From Rhodanobacter panaciterrae (lineage in GTDB: Bacteria; Pseudomonadota; Gammaproteobacteria; Xanthomonadales; Rhodanobacteraceae), in assembly GCF_014651895.1 (NCBI RefSeq), contig NZ_BMXT01000001.1, positions 1,674,001 through 1,738,000 on the forward strand: a DNA stretch of 64,000 bases. The letters run 5' to 3'. This document shows positions 29,823-38,484 of the stretch, piece by piece (within the stretch, counting starts at the first letter, position 1; the number at the start of each line of letters is the position of its first letter). The notes beneath the pieces are model-generated. The model made no database searches. It was given only the letters and a program-made list of their open reading frames with translations, and was not told the origin of the DNA. Both the position numbers and the translations under genes were made by a program.

Positions 29823-31334
29823 ATGCTGAATATCCAGGTTGGCCACTCCTACTTTCTGAGTTACGACCGGAAGCAGTGGGAACGCGGCAAGCCCTATCCC
29901 CCGCTCGCCACGATCCAGGTCGCCGCGCTGCTGAGGGAGATGGGGCACGTCACCAGCCTGTTCGACGCGATGCTGGCCTATGGCGTCGAGGACTATCAGG
30001 CATCGCTGCAGGTCGCACGACCGGACGTGGTCGTCATCTACGAGGACAACTTCAACTACCTGACCAAGATGTGCCTCGGCCGCATGCGCGAAGCGGCCTG
30101 CCAGATGATCGCCGAGGCGCGCGCGCACGGCGCACGAGTGATCGTTGCGGGCTCCGACGCGTCCGACCATCCGGATGCGTTTCTCGCGGCGGGCGCAGAC
30201 GCCGTGCTGATCGGCGAAGGCATCGCGGCGCTGGTCGAATTGATCGAGCGGCTGGATCACGATCCACAGATCGCCACTTTGCAGTGGACATCTGGCATCG
30301 CCGGCGCCGCGACGCTGGTGGACGGACAGACGCAGCTGCTGCGCCTGGGCGCACAGCCGCCGGATCCGCGACTGGCCGGGCGGCCTGCGTGGGATCTGGT
30401 CGATATCGAACGCTATCGCACGATGTGGAACGAGCGGCACGGCTACTTCAGCCTCAACATGGCCGCGTCGCGCGGCTGCCCGTTCCGCTGCAACTGGTGC
30501 GCCAAGCCGATCTGGGGCAACCACTACAAGCAGCGCGGTCCGCAGGACATCGCTGCGGAGATGACCTACCTGAAGCAGACGTTCCGTCCCGATCACATCT
30601 GGCTGGCCGACGACATCTTCGGCTTCCACGTCGACTGGGTCACGGAGTTCGCCGAGCACCTACGTGTAGCCGATGGGTCGGTACCGTTCACCATCCAGAC
30701 CCGCGCCGACCTGATCAGCGAACGCATGGCCAGCGCGCTCGAGCAAGCCGGATGCATGGAAGCGTGGATCGGTGCGGAAAGCGGCAGCCAGCGCGTGCTG
30801 GATGCGATGACCAAGGGCACCAAGGTCGCCGACTTGATCACAGCCCGCATGCGCTTGGGCGAACACGGCATCCGCGTGGGCTTCTTCATCCAGCTCGGCT
30901 ATCTGGGCGAGCAACTGGCCGATCTTCTGGCCACCCGTGAACTGGTCGCACAGGCCGCGCCGGACGACATCGGTGTCAGCGTTTCCTATCCGTTGCCCGG
31001 CACGAAATTCTACGAGAAGGTCAAGGCTCAGCTTGGCGCGAAGACGAACTGGCAGGACAGCGGCGATCTGGCCATGATGTTTCGCGGTGCCTACGACTCG
31101 GACTTCTATCGCCGCGTGCGCGACCTGCTGCATGAGCAAGTCACCCTGCAGCAAGCGAAGGCCGCCATGGAGCCGGAGCGCTATCGCCAGGACGGTGCCG
31201 CGCTCGATGCGCGATGGGATGCGTTGATCGCCTGCGAGCAGGCGCACCGCAACGAAGACGCCACATCGCTGCTCACGGCAGCGCAAGACAACCCCGAGAC
31301 GCTGCGCCATGCTGCCACCGCTCAAAACCGTTAG
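29823..31334 (+). CDS. B12-binding domain radical SAM protein (first copy)
   Basis: 503 residues. Residues about 25-185 form a cobalamin-binding-like Rossmann domain (PPLATIQVAALLREMG, VIVAGSDASDHPDAFLAAGAD, GEGIAALVELIE). The radical SAM core begins at SRGCPFRCNWC, with cluster cysteines 219, 223 and 226 in CX3CX2C spacing. Typical core strands follow (IQTRADLISERMASAL, EAWIGAESGSQRVLDAM). Class B members methylate unactivated carbons or rearrange substrates. The chosen ATG at 29823 starts MLNIQVGHSYFLSYDR; the upstream in-frame extension to 29607 overlaps the divergent gene and lacks domain similarity. It overlaps the next gene by 26 bp. A second copy of the same length and layout lies at 38485-39996. 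Confidence 0.9.
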   Translation: MLNIQVGHSYFLSYDRKQWERGKPYPPLATIQVAALLREMGHVTSLFDAMLAYGVEDYQASLQVARPDVVVIYEDNFNYLTKMCLGRMREAACQMIAEARAHGARVIVAGSDASDHPDAFLAAGADAVLIGEGIAALVELIERLDHDPQIATLQWTSGIAGAATLVDGQTQLLRLGAQPPDPRLAGRPAWDLVDIERYRTMWNERHGYFSLNMAASRGCPFRCNWCAKPIWGNHYKQRGPQDIAAEMTYLKQTFRPDHIWLADDIFGFHVDWVTEFAEHLRVADGSVPFTIQTRADLISERMASALEQAGCMEAWIGAESGSQRVLDAMTKGTKVADLITARMRLGEHGIRVGFFIQLGYLGEQLADLLATRELVAQAAPDDIGVSVSYPLPGTKFYEKVKAQLGAKTNWQDSGDLAMMFRGAYDSDFYRRVRDLLHEQVTLQQAKAAMEPERYRQDGAALDARWDALIACEQAHRNEDATSLLTAAQDNPETLRHAATAQNR

Positions 31335-32526
31335 AGACGGCTTGCGCCGCACCACCGAAGCGCTGGCCATGGAACTGGTGCGGCCGGGCAGCGCGACGCC
31401 AGAGTGGAGCGATCTCGAGTGGCGCTTGGCGGCGGCGGCCGCCGCCGCACATGGCGTGTCGCCGCTGCTTTCCAAATCTGCCCGCTGGCAAAACCCGGCA
31501 TGGAGACAGTTTCTCGCGAGCCAGCGCGAACACGTCGAGCTTCGCCATCGACGCATCGCGTCATTGCTGGAATGCATCGACGCCGGTGCACGCGCCGCCG
31601 GGGTGACCATCGTTGCGCTGAAGGGTTCCGCATTGCACGCGTTGGGCATCTACGTGCCGGGCGAGCGTCCGATGGCCGATATCGATTTGCTGGTCCGCGA
31701 GAACGATGCCGCGCCCGTGATCAAGTTGCTGCAAGAACTCGGCTACGTGGAGTCGTTCGTTGCGTGGAAGCATCGGGTCTTCAAGCCGGCGACGGGCCAG
31801 CCCTCCGCAGGGCTGGGCGAACACCGCGACACCCCGGTCAATATCGAGCTGCATACGCGCATCCAGGAACGGCTGCCTGTCTCGGCAATCGATATCACCG
31901 AGCGTATCTATCCGCGCAACCCAACGCCCGGCCTGAATCCGTATCCATCGAACGGCGCCTTGATGAGCCACCTGCTGCTGCATGCGGCAGGCAACATCTG
32001 TGGCCGCAGCCTGCGCTTGCTGCACCTGAACGACATCGCCCTGCTGGCCAAGCGCATGAGCGCAGACGACTGGAGCGTCTTGTGGGATGAACATGCCGCC
32101 GACTCTCCCTGGTGGGCGTTGCCGCCGCTGCGTCTGCTCGCACGCTACTACCCGGGTGCGATACCCGACGCCGTGCTCGCCAGGCTCGAACGCGACTGCC
32201 CTCCCCTGTTGCGGACGATTTCGCGTCATCAGACGCTGACCCAGGTCTCGTGCTCGGAACTATGGTTGCACGCGCTAGCCGGCATCGAATGGTCGCGCTC
32301 CTTCCGTGAAGTGGGGCACTACGTCAGGAATCGTGTCAGGCCTCCGCAAGAAGCCGTCAAGGAGCGCGCCGATATGGTGCGGACACAGTTGTGGCTGCAG
32401 GGACAAAGCTGGGTCAGGCAGAAACAGGGTCGGCGCATCCTCACCATGCTCACCCGACACGTGCCACGGATGGACACGCTCTACGTGGTGCGCGCGGCAC
32501 TGGACGTGCCGGCATCCGCAACCTGA
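31309..32526 (+). CDS. Nucleotidyltransferase-like family protein
   Basis: 405 residues of the Uncharacterised-nucleotidyltransferase family (Pfam NTP_transf_5). The diagnostic block is VALKGSALHALGIY...GERPMADIDLLV, with the paired aspartates at about 124 and 126 that would bind metal. An Ala/Arg-rich helical N-terminus precedes it, and a helical C-terminal part includes HLLLHAAGNICGRSLRLLHLNDIALL. The family resembles nucleotidyltransferases in fold, but no reaction is established; members recur with HprK-like proteins in surface-glycan and natural-product clusters. It starts inside the end of the radical SAM gene (26-bp overlap), implying coupled translation. Confidence 0.75.
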   Translation: MLPPLKTVRDGLRRTTEALAMELVRPGSATPEWSDLEWRLAAAAAAAHGVSPLLSKSARWQNPAWRQFLASQREHVELRHRRIASLLECIDAGARAAGVTIVALKGSALHALGIYVPGERPMADIDLLVRENDAAPVIKLLQELGYVESFVAWKHRVFKPATGQPSAGLGEHRDTPVNIELHTRIQERLPVSAIDITERIYPRNPTPGLNPYPSNGALMSHLLLHAAGNICGRSLRLLHLNDIALLAKRMSADDWSVLWDEHAADSPWWALPPLRLLARYYPGAIPDAVLARLERDCPPLLRTISRHQTLTQVSCSELWLHALAGIEWSRSFREVGHYVRNRVRPPQEAVKERADMVRTQLWLQGQSWVRQKQGRRILTMLTRHVPRMDTLYVVRAALDVPASAT

Positions 32527-32537
32527 CCGGCCCGTCA

Positions 32538-33521
32538 ATGACTCGACACGCAACGGGAGAGCGACGGGCGATGGGCGCGCAGCACGCTTGCCCTGGCGCC
32601 GATGATTCAGCGCTGTCAGACATCCGGTTGCGTTGCCCCCGCTGCGGAACTGACATCGACAGACTGGATTGCCCCGCATGCTGGTTCTCCATCGTGATCG
32701 ACGACGGCATCGCGCATGCACTACCGCCGGAGTCGATCGCGCAACATGCCCGCTTCATGGCGGATTACGAGCGGATACGGCAGTCGGAAGGTCGCGGCAG
32801 CGAAAGCGCAGACTTCTACCTCGGCCTTCCCTACCGGGATACGTCGGGTAGAAACCGCGAACAGTGGCAAATGAGGGCGCGCAGCTACGATTACCTTGTC
32901 CGGCATCTGCTGGATGGCACCGATCGTGACGGCAGGATTCTGGATCTTGGCGCGGGCAACGGCTGGATGAGTTATCGCCTGGCACTGGCAGGGTATCGAC
33001 CTTGTGCTGTCGACCTGCTCACCAACGATCAGGATGGACTGGGCGCCGCCCGACATTACCGGACACGCCTGCCGAAACTCTTCCCGCGCTTCCAGGCCGA
33101 GATCCGCCGGCTTCCGTTTGCGGACGAACAATTCGACGCTGCTGTGTTCAATGCCTCGTTCCACTACGCCGAAAACTACGAGGCCAGCCTGCGCGAGACG
33201 CTGCGCTGCGTGAAAGTGGGTGGCGTGGTGATCATCAGCGATACGCCGTGGTACGCCCGCGAGGAAAGCGGCAGACAGATGCTCGCCGAACGTCGCGCGG
33301 CTTTCCTGCAGAGTCATGGCATAGCTGCCGACTCCATTGCCACGCTTGGATACCTTACCGACGAACGGCTGCACCGAATGGAAGACGCGCTGTCGATCCA
33401 CTGGGACGTGCGTCGTCCATGGTACGGCCTGACATGGGCTGTGCGCCCTCTTGTGGCCACGCTTCGCGGCAAGAGAGAGCCTTCAAAGTTTCGGCTTTAC
33501 GTGGCGCGCAAAGGCGCATGA
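32538..33521 (+). CDS. Class I SAM methyltransferase with N-terminal zinc ribbon
   Basis: 327 residues. A CPRC...CPAC pair (Cys 33, 36, 45, 48) forms a short zinc-ribbon-like segment. A methyltransferase domain follows, with RILDLGAGNGWMSYRLALAG (motif I, about 133-152), AVDLLTND, FDAAVFNASFHYAENYE and VKVGGVVIISDTPW. The arrangement recalls RlmA, but the cluster context suggests a small-molecule or glycan substrate. The start is uncertain: ATG 32538 gives the longest sensible reading, and ATG 32571 has a better purine-rich site (GGGAGAG) and would keep the zinc ribbon. Confidence 0.82.
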   Translation: MTRHATGERRAMGAQHACPGADDSALSDIRLRCPRCGTDIDRLDCPACWFSIVIDDGIAHALPPESIAQHARFMADYERIRQSEGRGSESADFYLGLPYRDTSGRNREQWQMRARSYDYLVRHLLDGTDRDGRILDLGAGNGWMSYRLALAGYRPCAVDLLTNDQDGLGAARHYRTRLPKLFPRFQAEIRRLPFADEQFDAAVFNASFHYAENYEASLRETLRCVKVGGVVIISDTPWYAREESGRQMLAERRAAFLQSHGIAADSIATLGYLTDERLHRMEDALSIHWDVRRPWYGLTWAVRPLVATLRGKREPSKFRLYVARKGA

Positions 33522-33564
33522 CCGTGGCGAAGACAACGAGTGGATCAGCGAGGTAGTCGACGAC

Positions 33565-34194
33565 GTGCATACCGGAGAGCAGTACCACCAATTCATGCTT
33601 GCATCGCAGCGAGACCGACTGGTGCGCGACAGGTTTCAGAAGCTGGCGTTGGACCTGCTGCCCTCGGGAGCTGACGTGCTCGATTTTGGTGCTGGCACCG
33701 GTATCGATGCCAAGGTCTATGCCGCCAACGGACACCTGACTTTCGTGCATGAACCTTCGGCAGCGATGTGCGAGTACATGACGCAGTACTGCCGCGATGA
33801 AATCGCCTGCAAAACGATCATCACGGCGGCGTCGCCGCTCACCTGCAAGGTGCAGGCCGTCACGGCCAACTTCGCCGTGCTCAACCATTTCGCGGATCAC
33901 ACCGCGCTTTTCGAAGAATTGTCGCTCGTGGTCCAGCAGGACGGCTTTGTCCTGGCCAACATGCTCAATCCTTATTACCTCGGTGATGCGCGTTACGGCT
34001 GGTGGCGGGCGAACATCATGAATCTTGTACGCCGGGGTCATTACGCCATCGCCAGTGAAAGCCACATCCACCGCTTTTCGCCACACGTCGTGACGCGGGC
34101 AGCAGCACCGTATTTCCGGCTGGAACGCCTCATTCCGCGTGGTTTCGGATGGGCTACCGATCTCTACATGTTCTTGCTGTTTCGGCGGACCTGA
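33565..34194 (+). CDS. Class I SAM methyltransferase
   Basis: About 209 residues. Motif I is VLDFGAGTGIDAKVYAANG, followed by VTANFAVLNHFADHTALFEEL and QDGFVLANMLNPYYLGD. The C-terminal part YFRLERLIPRGFGWATDLYMF is hydrophobic. The start is hard to place: the open frame extends back to a TTG at 33451 inside the previous gene with coding-like residues, but the only GTG with a plausible AGGT site is at 33565, with ATG 33595 as a further option. The stop is 1 bp before the next ATG. Confidence 0.78.
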   Translation: MHTGEQYHQFMLASQRDRLVRDRFQKLALDLLPSGADVLDFGAGTGIDAKVYAANGHLTFVHEPSAAMCEYMTQYCRDEIACKTIITAASPLTCKVQAVTANFAVLNHFADHTALFEELSLVVQQDGFVLANMLNPYYLGDARYGWWRANIMNLVRRGHYAIASESHIHRFSPHVVTRAAAPYFRLERLIPRGFGWATDLYMFLLFRRT

Positions 34195-34195
34195 C

Positions 34196-35119
34196 ATGTG
34201 GAAGGACTGGATAAGACCGTTCGTACGCCCACTGCCGCAATGGTCCACGGTGGCCGTGGCTCCTCCGCAGCAAGTGGTCAACGCCACCTTGCACTGGGAT
34301 GGTCAGTCGGCAGATGTCACGACGGATCACACGGTGGCTTCGCTGGTGCCACTGGTCATCGCGACCAGCCTCGATGCCGGCCAACATCCGGTACTCGAGT
34401 ACCGGGACAGCGCTACCGGAAAGCTGCTCGGCGTTTTGCGCCTGACGCAGACAGCATCAGTCGCTGCCGCAGAGACATCCATCACTCTCTACCGCGTCGC
34501 AACGGGCGAACAGCGTTGTCTCGGCTGGCCGCTGCGCCCGTGGAACGCGTGGTTGCAGAATCGCCTCATGCTGAAAAATCGCTCGCCGCAGCACTTCGCT
34601 CCGGAGCCTGCCGCGGTACAGCAACTCATGATTGCCTATCTGTGTCCGCGGCCGGTCATCCTTGTCTCGATCGACACGCCAGGCCACCGGAATATCTTCC
34701 CGATGGATTTGATCGGGCCGCTGCAGCGGAGCGGACTTTTTTCGCTGGCGCTACGCAGCAACAACGTTTCCGTGCCCATCATGCGCGAAGTGCGCCAGGT
34801 TGCCCTGTCCAGCATCCCTGCGACGATGAAGGCGGTCGTTTACAAGCTCGCCGAGTATCACAAGCACCCGCTCCAGGACTGGAACGCGCTGCCGTTCCCT
34901 GCTCGGCCGTCGCGGCAGTTCGGCATCCCCGCCGCTGCTGCGGCGCTACGCATTCAGGAGTTGGCCATCGTGCATAGCGAGGAGGTGGGCTCGCACACGT
35001 TGTTCCTTGGCCGTATCGTTTCTGACGAAAATCTGACGGAAGGCACCCAGCTGCATCACACGGCAGGCTTTCATCAGGCCTATCGCCGCAGGCGAGGAAC
35101 GCCGTTTGCGGAAATGTAA
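34196..35119 (+). CDS. Flavin-reductase-like (FMN-binding split barrel) protein
   Basis: 307 residues. The C-terminal two-thirds resembles the flavin reductase-like split barrel: PVILVSIDTPGHRNIFPMDLIGP, FSLALRSNNVSVPIM, VALSSIPATMKAVVYKLAEYH, and a final SHTLFLGRIVSDE, equivalent to the usual D-H-x-l-f-v-G-x-V-x strand. The N-terminal about 140 residues, including a WPLRPWNAWLQNRL stretch, match nothing I recognise. These proteins bind FMN and reduce flavin for a partner or act as flavoenzymes. No flavin-dependent monooxygenase is encoded nearby, so its role in the cluster is open. Confidence 0.65.
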   Translation: MWKDWIRPFVRPLPQWSTVAVAPPQQVVNATLHWDGQSADVTTDHTVASLVPLVIATSLDAGQHPVLEYRDSATGKLLGVLRLTQTASVAAAETSITLYRVATGEQRCLGWPLRPWNAWLQNRLMLKNRSPQHFAPEPAAVQQLMIAYLCPRPVILVSIDTPGHRNIFPMDLIGPLQRSGLFSLALRSNNVSVPIMREVRQVALSSIPATMKAVVYKLAEYHKHPLQDWNALPFPARPSRQFGIPAAAAALRIQELAIVHSEEVGSHTLFLGRIVSDENLTEGTQLHHTAGFHQAYRRRRGTPFAEM

Positions 35120-35204
35120 TGCTCCGGTTCATCACTAACTTCACTGCTGAACAGGCTTGGCTGGCAAGGGGTAGTATGCGCGAGCGGAATCACGCGGATC
35201 GTCG

Positions 35205-36146
35205 ATGACAGAAGCCATGAACGAGCGCTCGGTTGGCAGAACGCCGGTGGTTTCGGTCGTCCTGCCCACCTACAACCGCTTGCCGCTGCTGCGCAAAGCT
35301 ATTGCATCGATAGTCGGACAAACATTCGGCGACTGGGAGCTCATCGTCGCCGACGACGGCTCCACCGACGACACGCGTGGTTATCTCGAAGCGATCGATG
35401 ATCCAAGAGTCCGGCCACTCTGGATGGAGCACCGCGGCGATCTCACTTCAGCACGCAGCGCCGGCCTCAAGCACGCGCGCAGCAAGTGGGTGGCATTTCT
35501 TGATTCGGACGACTTGTGGCTGCCCGGAAAACTGGAATTGCAACTGCGCCGGCTCGCCGCGCAGCCTGAATGCAGGTGGAGCTACACGGGATACTCGCTG
35601 ATTGACACGGAGGGAACATCGCTGCCGGAGCGGTCGGACCTTCTGCCTCGGCCGGTTTCCGGGTACATCCTCGAACCATTGCTTCGGTTCAAGCTCTCGA
35701 CACCGGTCCCGACCATGCTCGTGCAGCGATCGCTGATCGAGGAGATCGGCGGGTTCGACGAAACAATCCCCATCCATTCCGACTACGACTTCGCGCTGCG
35801 ACTCGCTGCACGTAGCGAGGTCCTCGCGTTACCCGATATCTTGACTCTGGTTCGCGAACACCCGGACAGGACCACCGCGCGCTTGCGCCTCGCGGAACTT
35901 TACGCCGATCAGGAGCGCGTATTCCGCAAAACCGCGGCGGCCACGACGGACCGAAAAATACGGGCGCTGTGCCTGCACCAGTGCGTAATGCAACTGGCCG
36001 GACAGGCGGCGGCATTGTCGCGGGAAAGGTCGCACAGGGCCGCGTTCGCGGCACTGGTCCGCGCCGCCCACATCGCACCTTTCAAAGGAGTGGTCTGGAG
36101 AACCGCCGCAGGATGCGCAGTGCGGGCGTTGGGAGTGTTCACATAA
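35205..36146 (+). CDS. Family 2 glycosyltransferase
   Basis: 313 residues with a GT-A fold. VVSVVLPTYNRLPLLRKAI is the nucleotide-sugar-binding start (about 11-29), DWELIVADDGSTDDT follows, and KWVAFLDSDDLWLPGKLE gives the D-x-D metal motif at about 100. ETIPIHSDYDFALRLAAR contains the catalytic-base region. It transfers a sugar to an acceptor with inversion. It is the last gene of the plus-strand group, 85 bp after the flavin-reductase-like gene, and is convergent with the GT4 gene. Confidence 0.9.
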   Translation: MTEAMNERSVGRTPVVSVVLPTYNRLPLLRKAIASIVGQTFGDWELIVADDGSTDDTRGYLEAIDDPRVRPLWMEHRGDLTSARSAGLKHARSKWVAFLDSDDLWLPGKLELQLRRLAAQPECRWSYTGYSLIDTEGTSLPERSDLLPRPVSGYILEPLLRFKLSTPVPTMLVQRSLIEEIGGFDETIPIHSDYDFALRLAARSEVLALPDILTLVREHPDRTTARLRLAELYADQERVFRKTAAATTDRKIRALCLHQCVMQLAGQAAALSRERSHRAAFAALVRAAHIAPFKGVVWRTAAGCAVRALGVFT

Positions 36147-36239
36147 AGACGTGCATCACGATCAAGCTGGACGCCGCATCGCCGCCTGCTGCAGCGCACC
36201 GGCTGGCGTATGGACCATGCGGGGGGCGACACGCTCGCT

Positions 36240-37349
36240 TCACCGTGCCGCAAGAGGGGTGTGCTGAAGATACAAAGCATGGAACGCCTGAACGGTGCAA
36301 TCGGCATCCTCCAGCATCGCGCGACGCTGCGCTGCCCTAGCCAGTCGGAGCCGCAGTTCCTCATCGGCAAGCATTCGTTGGATGGCGTTCGCCAATGCAT
36401 CCCAGTCCTTGACCGGCACGGCCAGGGCCGCCGAGGGCGACCACTCCGCGAAATGCCCGACCGCGGTACCGACCGCAGGCACGCCTGCCACCGCGGCTTC
36501 CAGCAGGATCAGCGGGCCAGCCTCGTGCAACGAAGACATCACCAGCAGATCGGCGGACTCCATCATCGGGCGCAATTCGCGCTGCGTCTTGAATCCATGA
36601 AAGCGCACGTGCTGTTCCAGCCCAAGGTGGCAAGCCAGCCGTTGCATCTCGCCCTGTAGCGTGTCCACGCCAATGATGTCCATCTCGAAATCCGGCCCTG
36701 TCTCGGCCAAGGCTGCCAGCGCCCGCAGCAGCGTCGGCTGATCCTTGACGCGATTGAGGCTGGCGACGTGGATCAGCCGTGCCGGCTTCGCGCTGCGCTC
36801 GCGCGGCGCGAGCGGCGGCCATGCCTGCAGGTCGACGCCGAACGACACGCGCTGCGCCTTCAGACCGAGTGCCTGCAGCGATTCGATGATCGGCGCGCTG
36901 GCTGCCGTGATGACATTGGCGCCGCGCAGCACTACCGCTTCGCGCAGCCGCCCTTTCCACAGCCGTCGTCCGCCGTAGTCGATCTCGTGCAAGGCGACCA
37001 GTTCGCCACCGGCGATATGCACCAGGCTCGGCAGCCGCAGCAGCTTGGCCGCGGCGACGGCGACCAGGCTGCAGGAACCGGAGAAGATTGCGTGGGTCAG
37101 ATCGAACGGTGCACGGCGATGTTCGGCCAGGATCGCGGCGATCGAGCGCAGCCGCGTCCAGCGGTTGCCGATGTTGTGGATGGTAGCGCCGGCGAGCTCC
37201 CAACGACCCGCGACCGCTTCCTGCTGCAGCGCGAAAACATGAACCTCATGCGTCCGTGCCAGTCGCTCGATCAAGGCCAGCAGCACCGGGATCACACGGA
37301 ACTCGCCGGTGCGATCCACACCACCCGGCACCACCAGCGCGAGCTTCAC
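36240..37349 (-). CDS. Family 4 glycosyltransferase
   Basis: 369 residues with a GT-B fold. The N-terminal domain begins KLALVVPGGVDRTGEFRVIP. The C-terminal domain has LIHVASLNRVKDQPTLLRALA (about 195-215), VRFHGFKTQRELRPMM, and the nucleotide-sugar contact SSLHEAGPLILLEAAVAGVPAVGT, the E-x7-E-type motif. A GTG start at 37349 is chosen: it has a GGAGG site and forms a GTGA overlap with the stop of the preceding GT4 gene, and the upstream in-frame residues are non-family. It is the terminal gene of the long minus-strand operon. Confidence 0.88.
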   Translation of the reverse strand: MKLALVVPGGVDRTGEFRVIPVLLALIERLARTHEVHVFALQQEAVAGRWELAGATIHNIGNRWTRLRSIAAILAEHRRAPFDLTHAIFSGSCSLVAVAAAKLLRLPSLVHIAGGELVALHEIDYGGRRLWKGRLREAVVLRGANVITAASAPIIESLQALGLKAQRVSFGVDLQAWPPLAPRERSAKPARLIHVASLNRVKDQPTLLRALAALAETGPDFEMDIIGVDTLQGEMQRLACHLGLEQHVRFHGFKTQRELRPMMESADLLVMSSLHEAGPLILLEAAVAGVPAVGTAVGHFAEWSPSAALAVPVKDWDALANAIQRMLADEELRLRLARAAQRRAMLEDADCTVQAFHALYLQHTPLAAR

Positions 37350-38482
37350 CCTGCCCTCCGTCGCCGGTCTTCGTGGACCTGTGCATAAGCGGCGGCCCAC
37401 TGACGTCCCACAGCGGCGAACGACAACGTGGCGTCGAAGTGCGCGCGCACCTGTTCCGGCGACGGCCGGTTGGTCGCGGCATCGATCAACGCATCGGCCA
37501 TCTGCGCCGCGTCACCGCAAGGCCACAGCTTGCCGATACGGCCATCGCCGATCAGCGCGCGAAAGGAGGGAATATCCGTGACCACCGGCGTCACGCCGCA
37601 GGCCAGCGCTTCCAGCACGACATATCCGCAACTCTCGGCATGACTGCCCGAGACGAACAGGTCCGCGGCGCGCATCAATGTCTCGACGCGCGTGTGCTCT
37701 ACCTTGCCCAGCAGATGCACGCGCCCCTTGAGTTGCGGATCGTGCTCGATGCGGCGCTGCACTTCGCCGAGCAGCGGCGCGCTGCCGAACGCGCACCACA
37801 GCTGCAGATCTGGCAACTGCTTCACGGCGCGCGCCACGCCGTCGAGCACGGTCAGCGGGTCTTTGCCGGCATTCAGATGCCCCACCCACAGCACGCAAGG
37901 ATCGCCATGCAATCCGGTTTCAGCGCGCGCCTGATCGCGATGGCCAGGCGTGAAGCGGCAGCTGGATTCCGGTATGGCGAACACATGCGCCAACGGATCG
38001 AACAGGCGCGCGCGGGTGAACGGTTGCGCCTGTTCGGGTGCAGTGAAGGCAATACCGGAGATGGCTGCATACCAGCGCCGCCACTGCGGCCGTCGCCACC
38101 AGCGTGGCGGCCGGTCGGCGTGGTCCTGCATGAGAATCGGCAGCTGCGGCAAGCATTGCGACACGGCAAACGCCTCTTCGACAAAACCCAAGCCGTGCCC
38201 ATGCAGCACGTCTACCTTGAGGTCGTCGAGCAGACTGGCGAAGCGACGACCGCGATTTCTCGCCACTTCCAGTCCACGGACATCGATGAAGTGGTAGTCG
38301 ATGCCGTTGCGCGTGATCAGGTCCTCGCGTGCCGCCGCCTGGATCACCGAAACCCGGGTTCCTGAACTGCCGACCGCTTCGGCGATATCCCCCAGCGAAT
38401 GCCATTGCTCAAGCACCTGGATCGGCGTGAGATCTTCGGGCGCCGGCAGGAAGTTGATCTGCGCGACGTGCAAGGACGCCAT
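37346..38482 (-). CDS. Family 4 glycosyltransferase
   Basis: 378 residues with a GT-B fold: MASLHVAQINFLPAPED start, DVLHGHGLGFVEEAF, PCVLWVGHLNAGKDPLTVLDG (about 205-225), and GSHAESCGYVVLEALACGVTPVVTD at the donor site. The ATG at 38482 is 2 bp past the stop of the radical SAM gene, and its 3' end overlaps the next GT4 gene by 4 bp (GTGA). The longer frame upstream reads into the radical SAM gene and is a shadow. Two GT4 enzymes in tandem suggest consecutive sugars on one acceptor. Confidence 0.88.
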   Translation of the reverse strand: MASLHVAQINFLPAPEDLTPIQVLEQWHSLGDIAEAVGSSGTRVSVIQAAAREDLITRNGIDYHFIDVRGLEVARNRGRRFASLLDDLKVDVLHGHGLGFVEEAFAVSQCLPQLPILMQDHADRPPRWWRRPQWRRWYAAISGIAFTAPEQAQPFTRARLFDPLAHVFAIPESSCRFTPGHRDQARAETGLHGDPCVLWVGHLNAGKDPLTVLDGVARAVKQLPDLQLWCAFGSAPLLGEVQRRIEHDPQLKGRVHLLGKVEHTRVETLMRAADLFVSGSHAESCGYVVLEALACGVTPVVTDIPSFRALIGDGRIGKLWPCGDAAQMADALIDAATNRPSPEQVRAHFDATLSFAAVGRQWAAAYAQVHEDRRRRAG

Positions 38483-38484
38483 CG

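Noticed and set aside
33451-33564. Possible frameshift at the start of the second plus-strand methyltransferase (ATG 33519 in another frame).
   Set aside because: The ATG 33519 frame stops after 12 codons, and the conserved domain is fully covered by the frame starting at GTG 33565, so no frameshift is needed, although the true start remains unsure.
25900-34194. Lasso-peptide or class II bacteriocin cluster (ABC exporter, HprK-like, NTP_transf_5).
   Set aside because: No asparagine-synthetase-like cyclase, transglutaminase-like protease, PqqD or precursor was found; the remaining partners fit glycan-type clusters as well or better.
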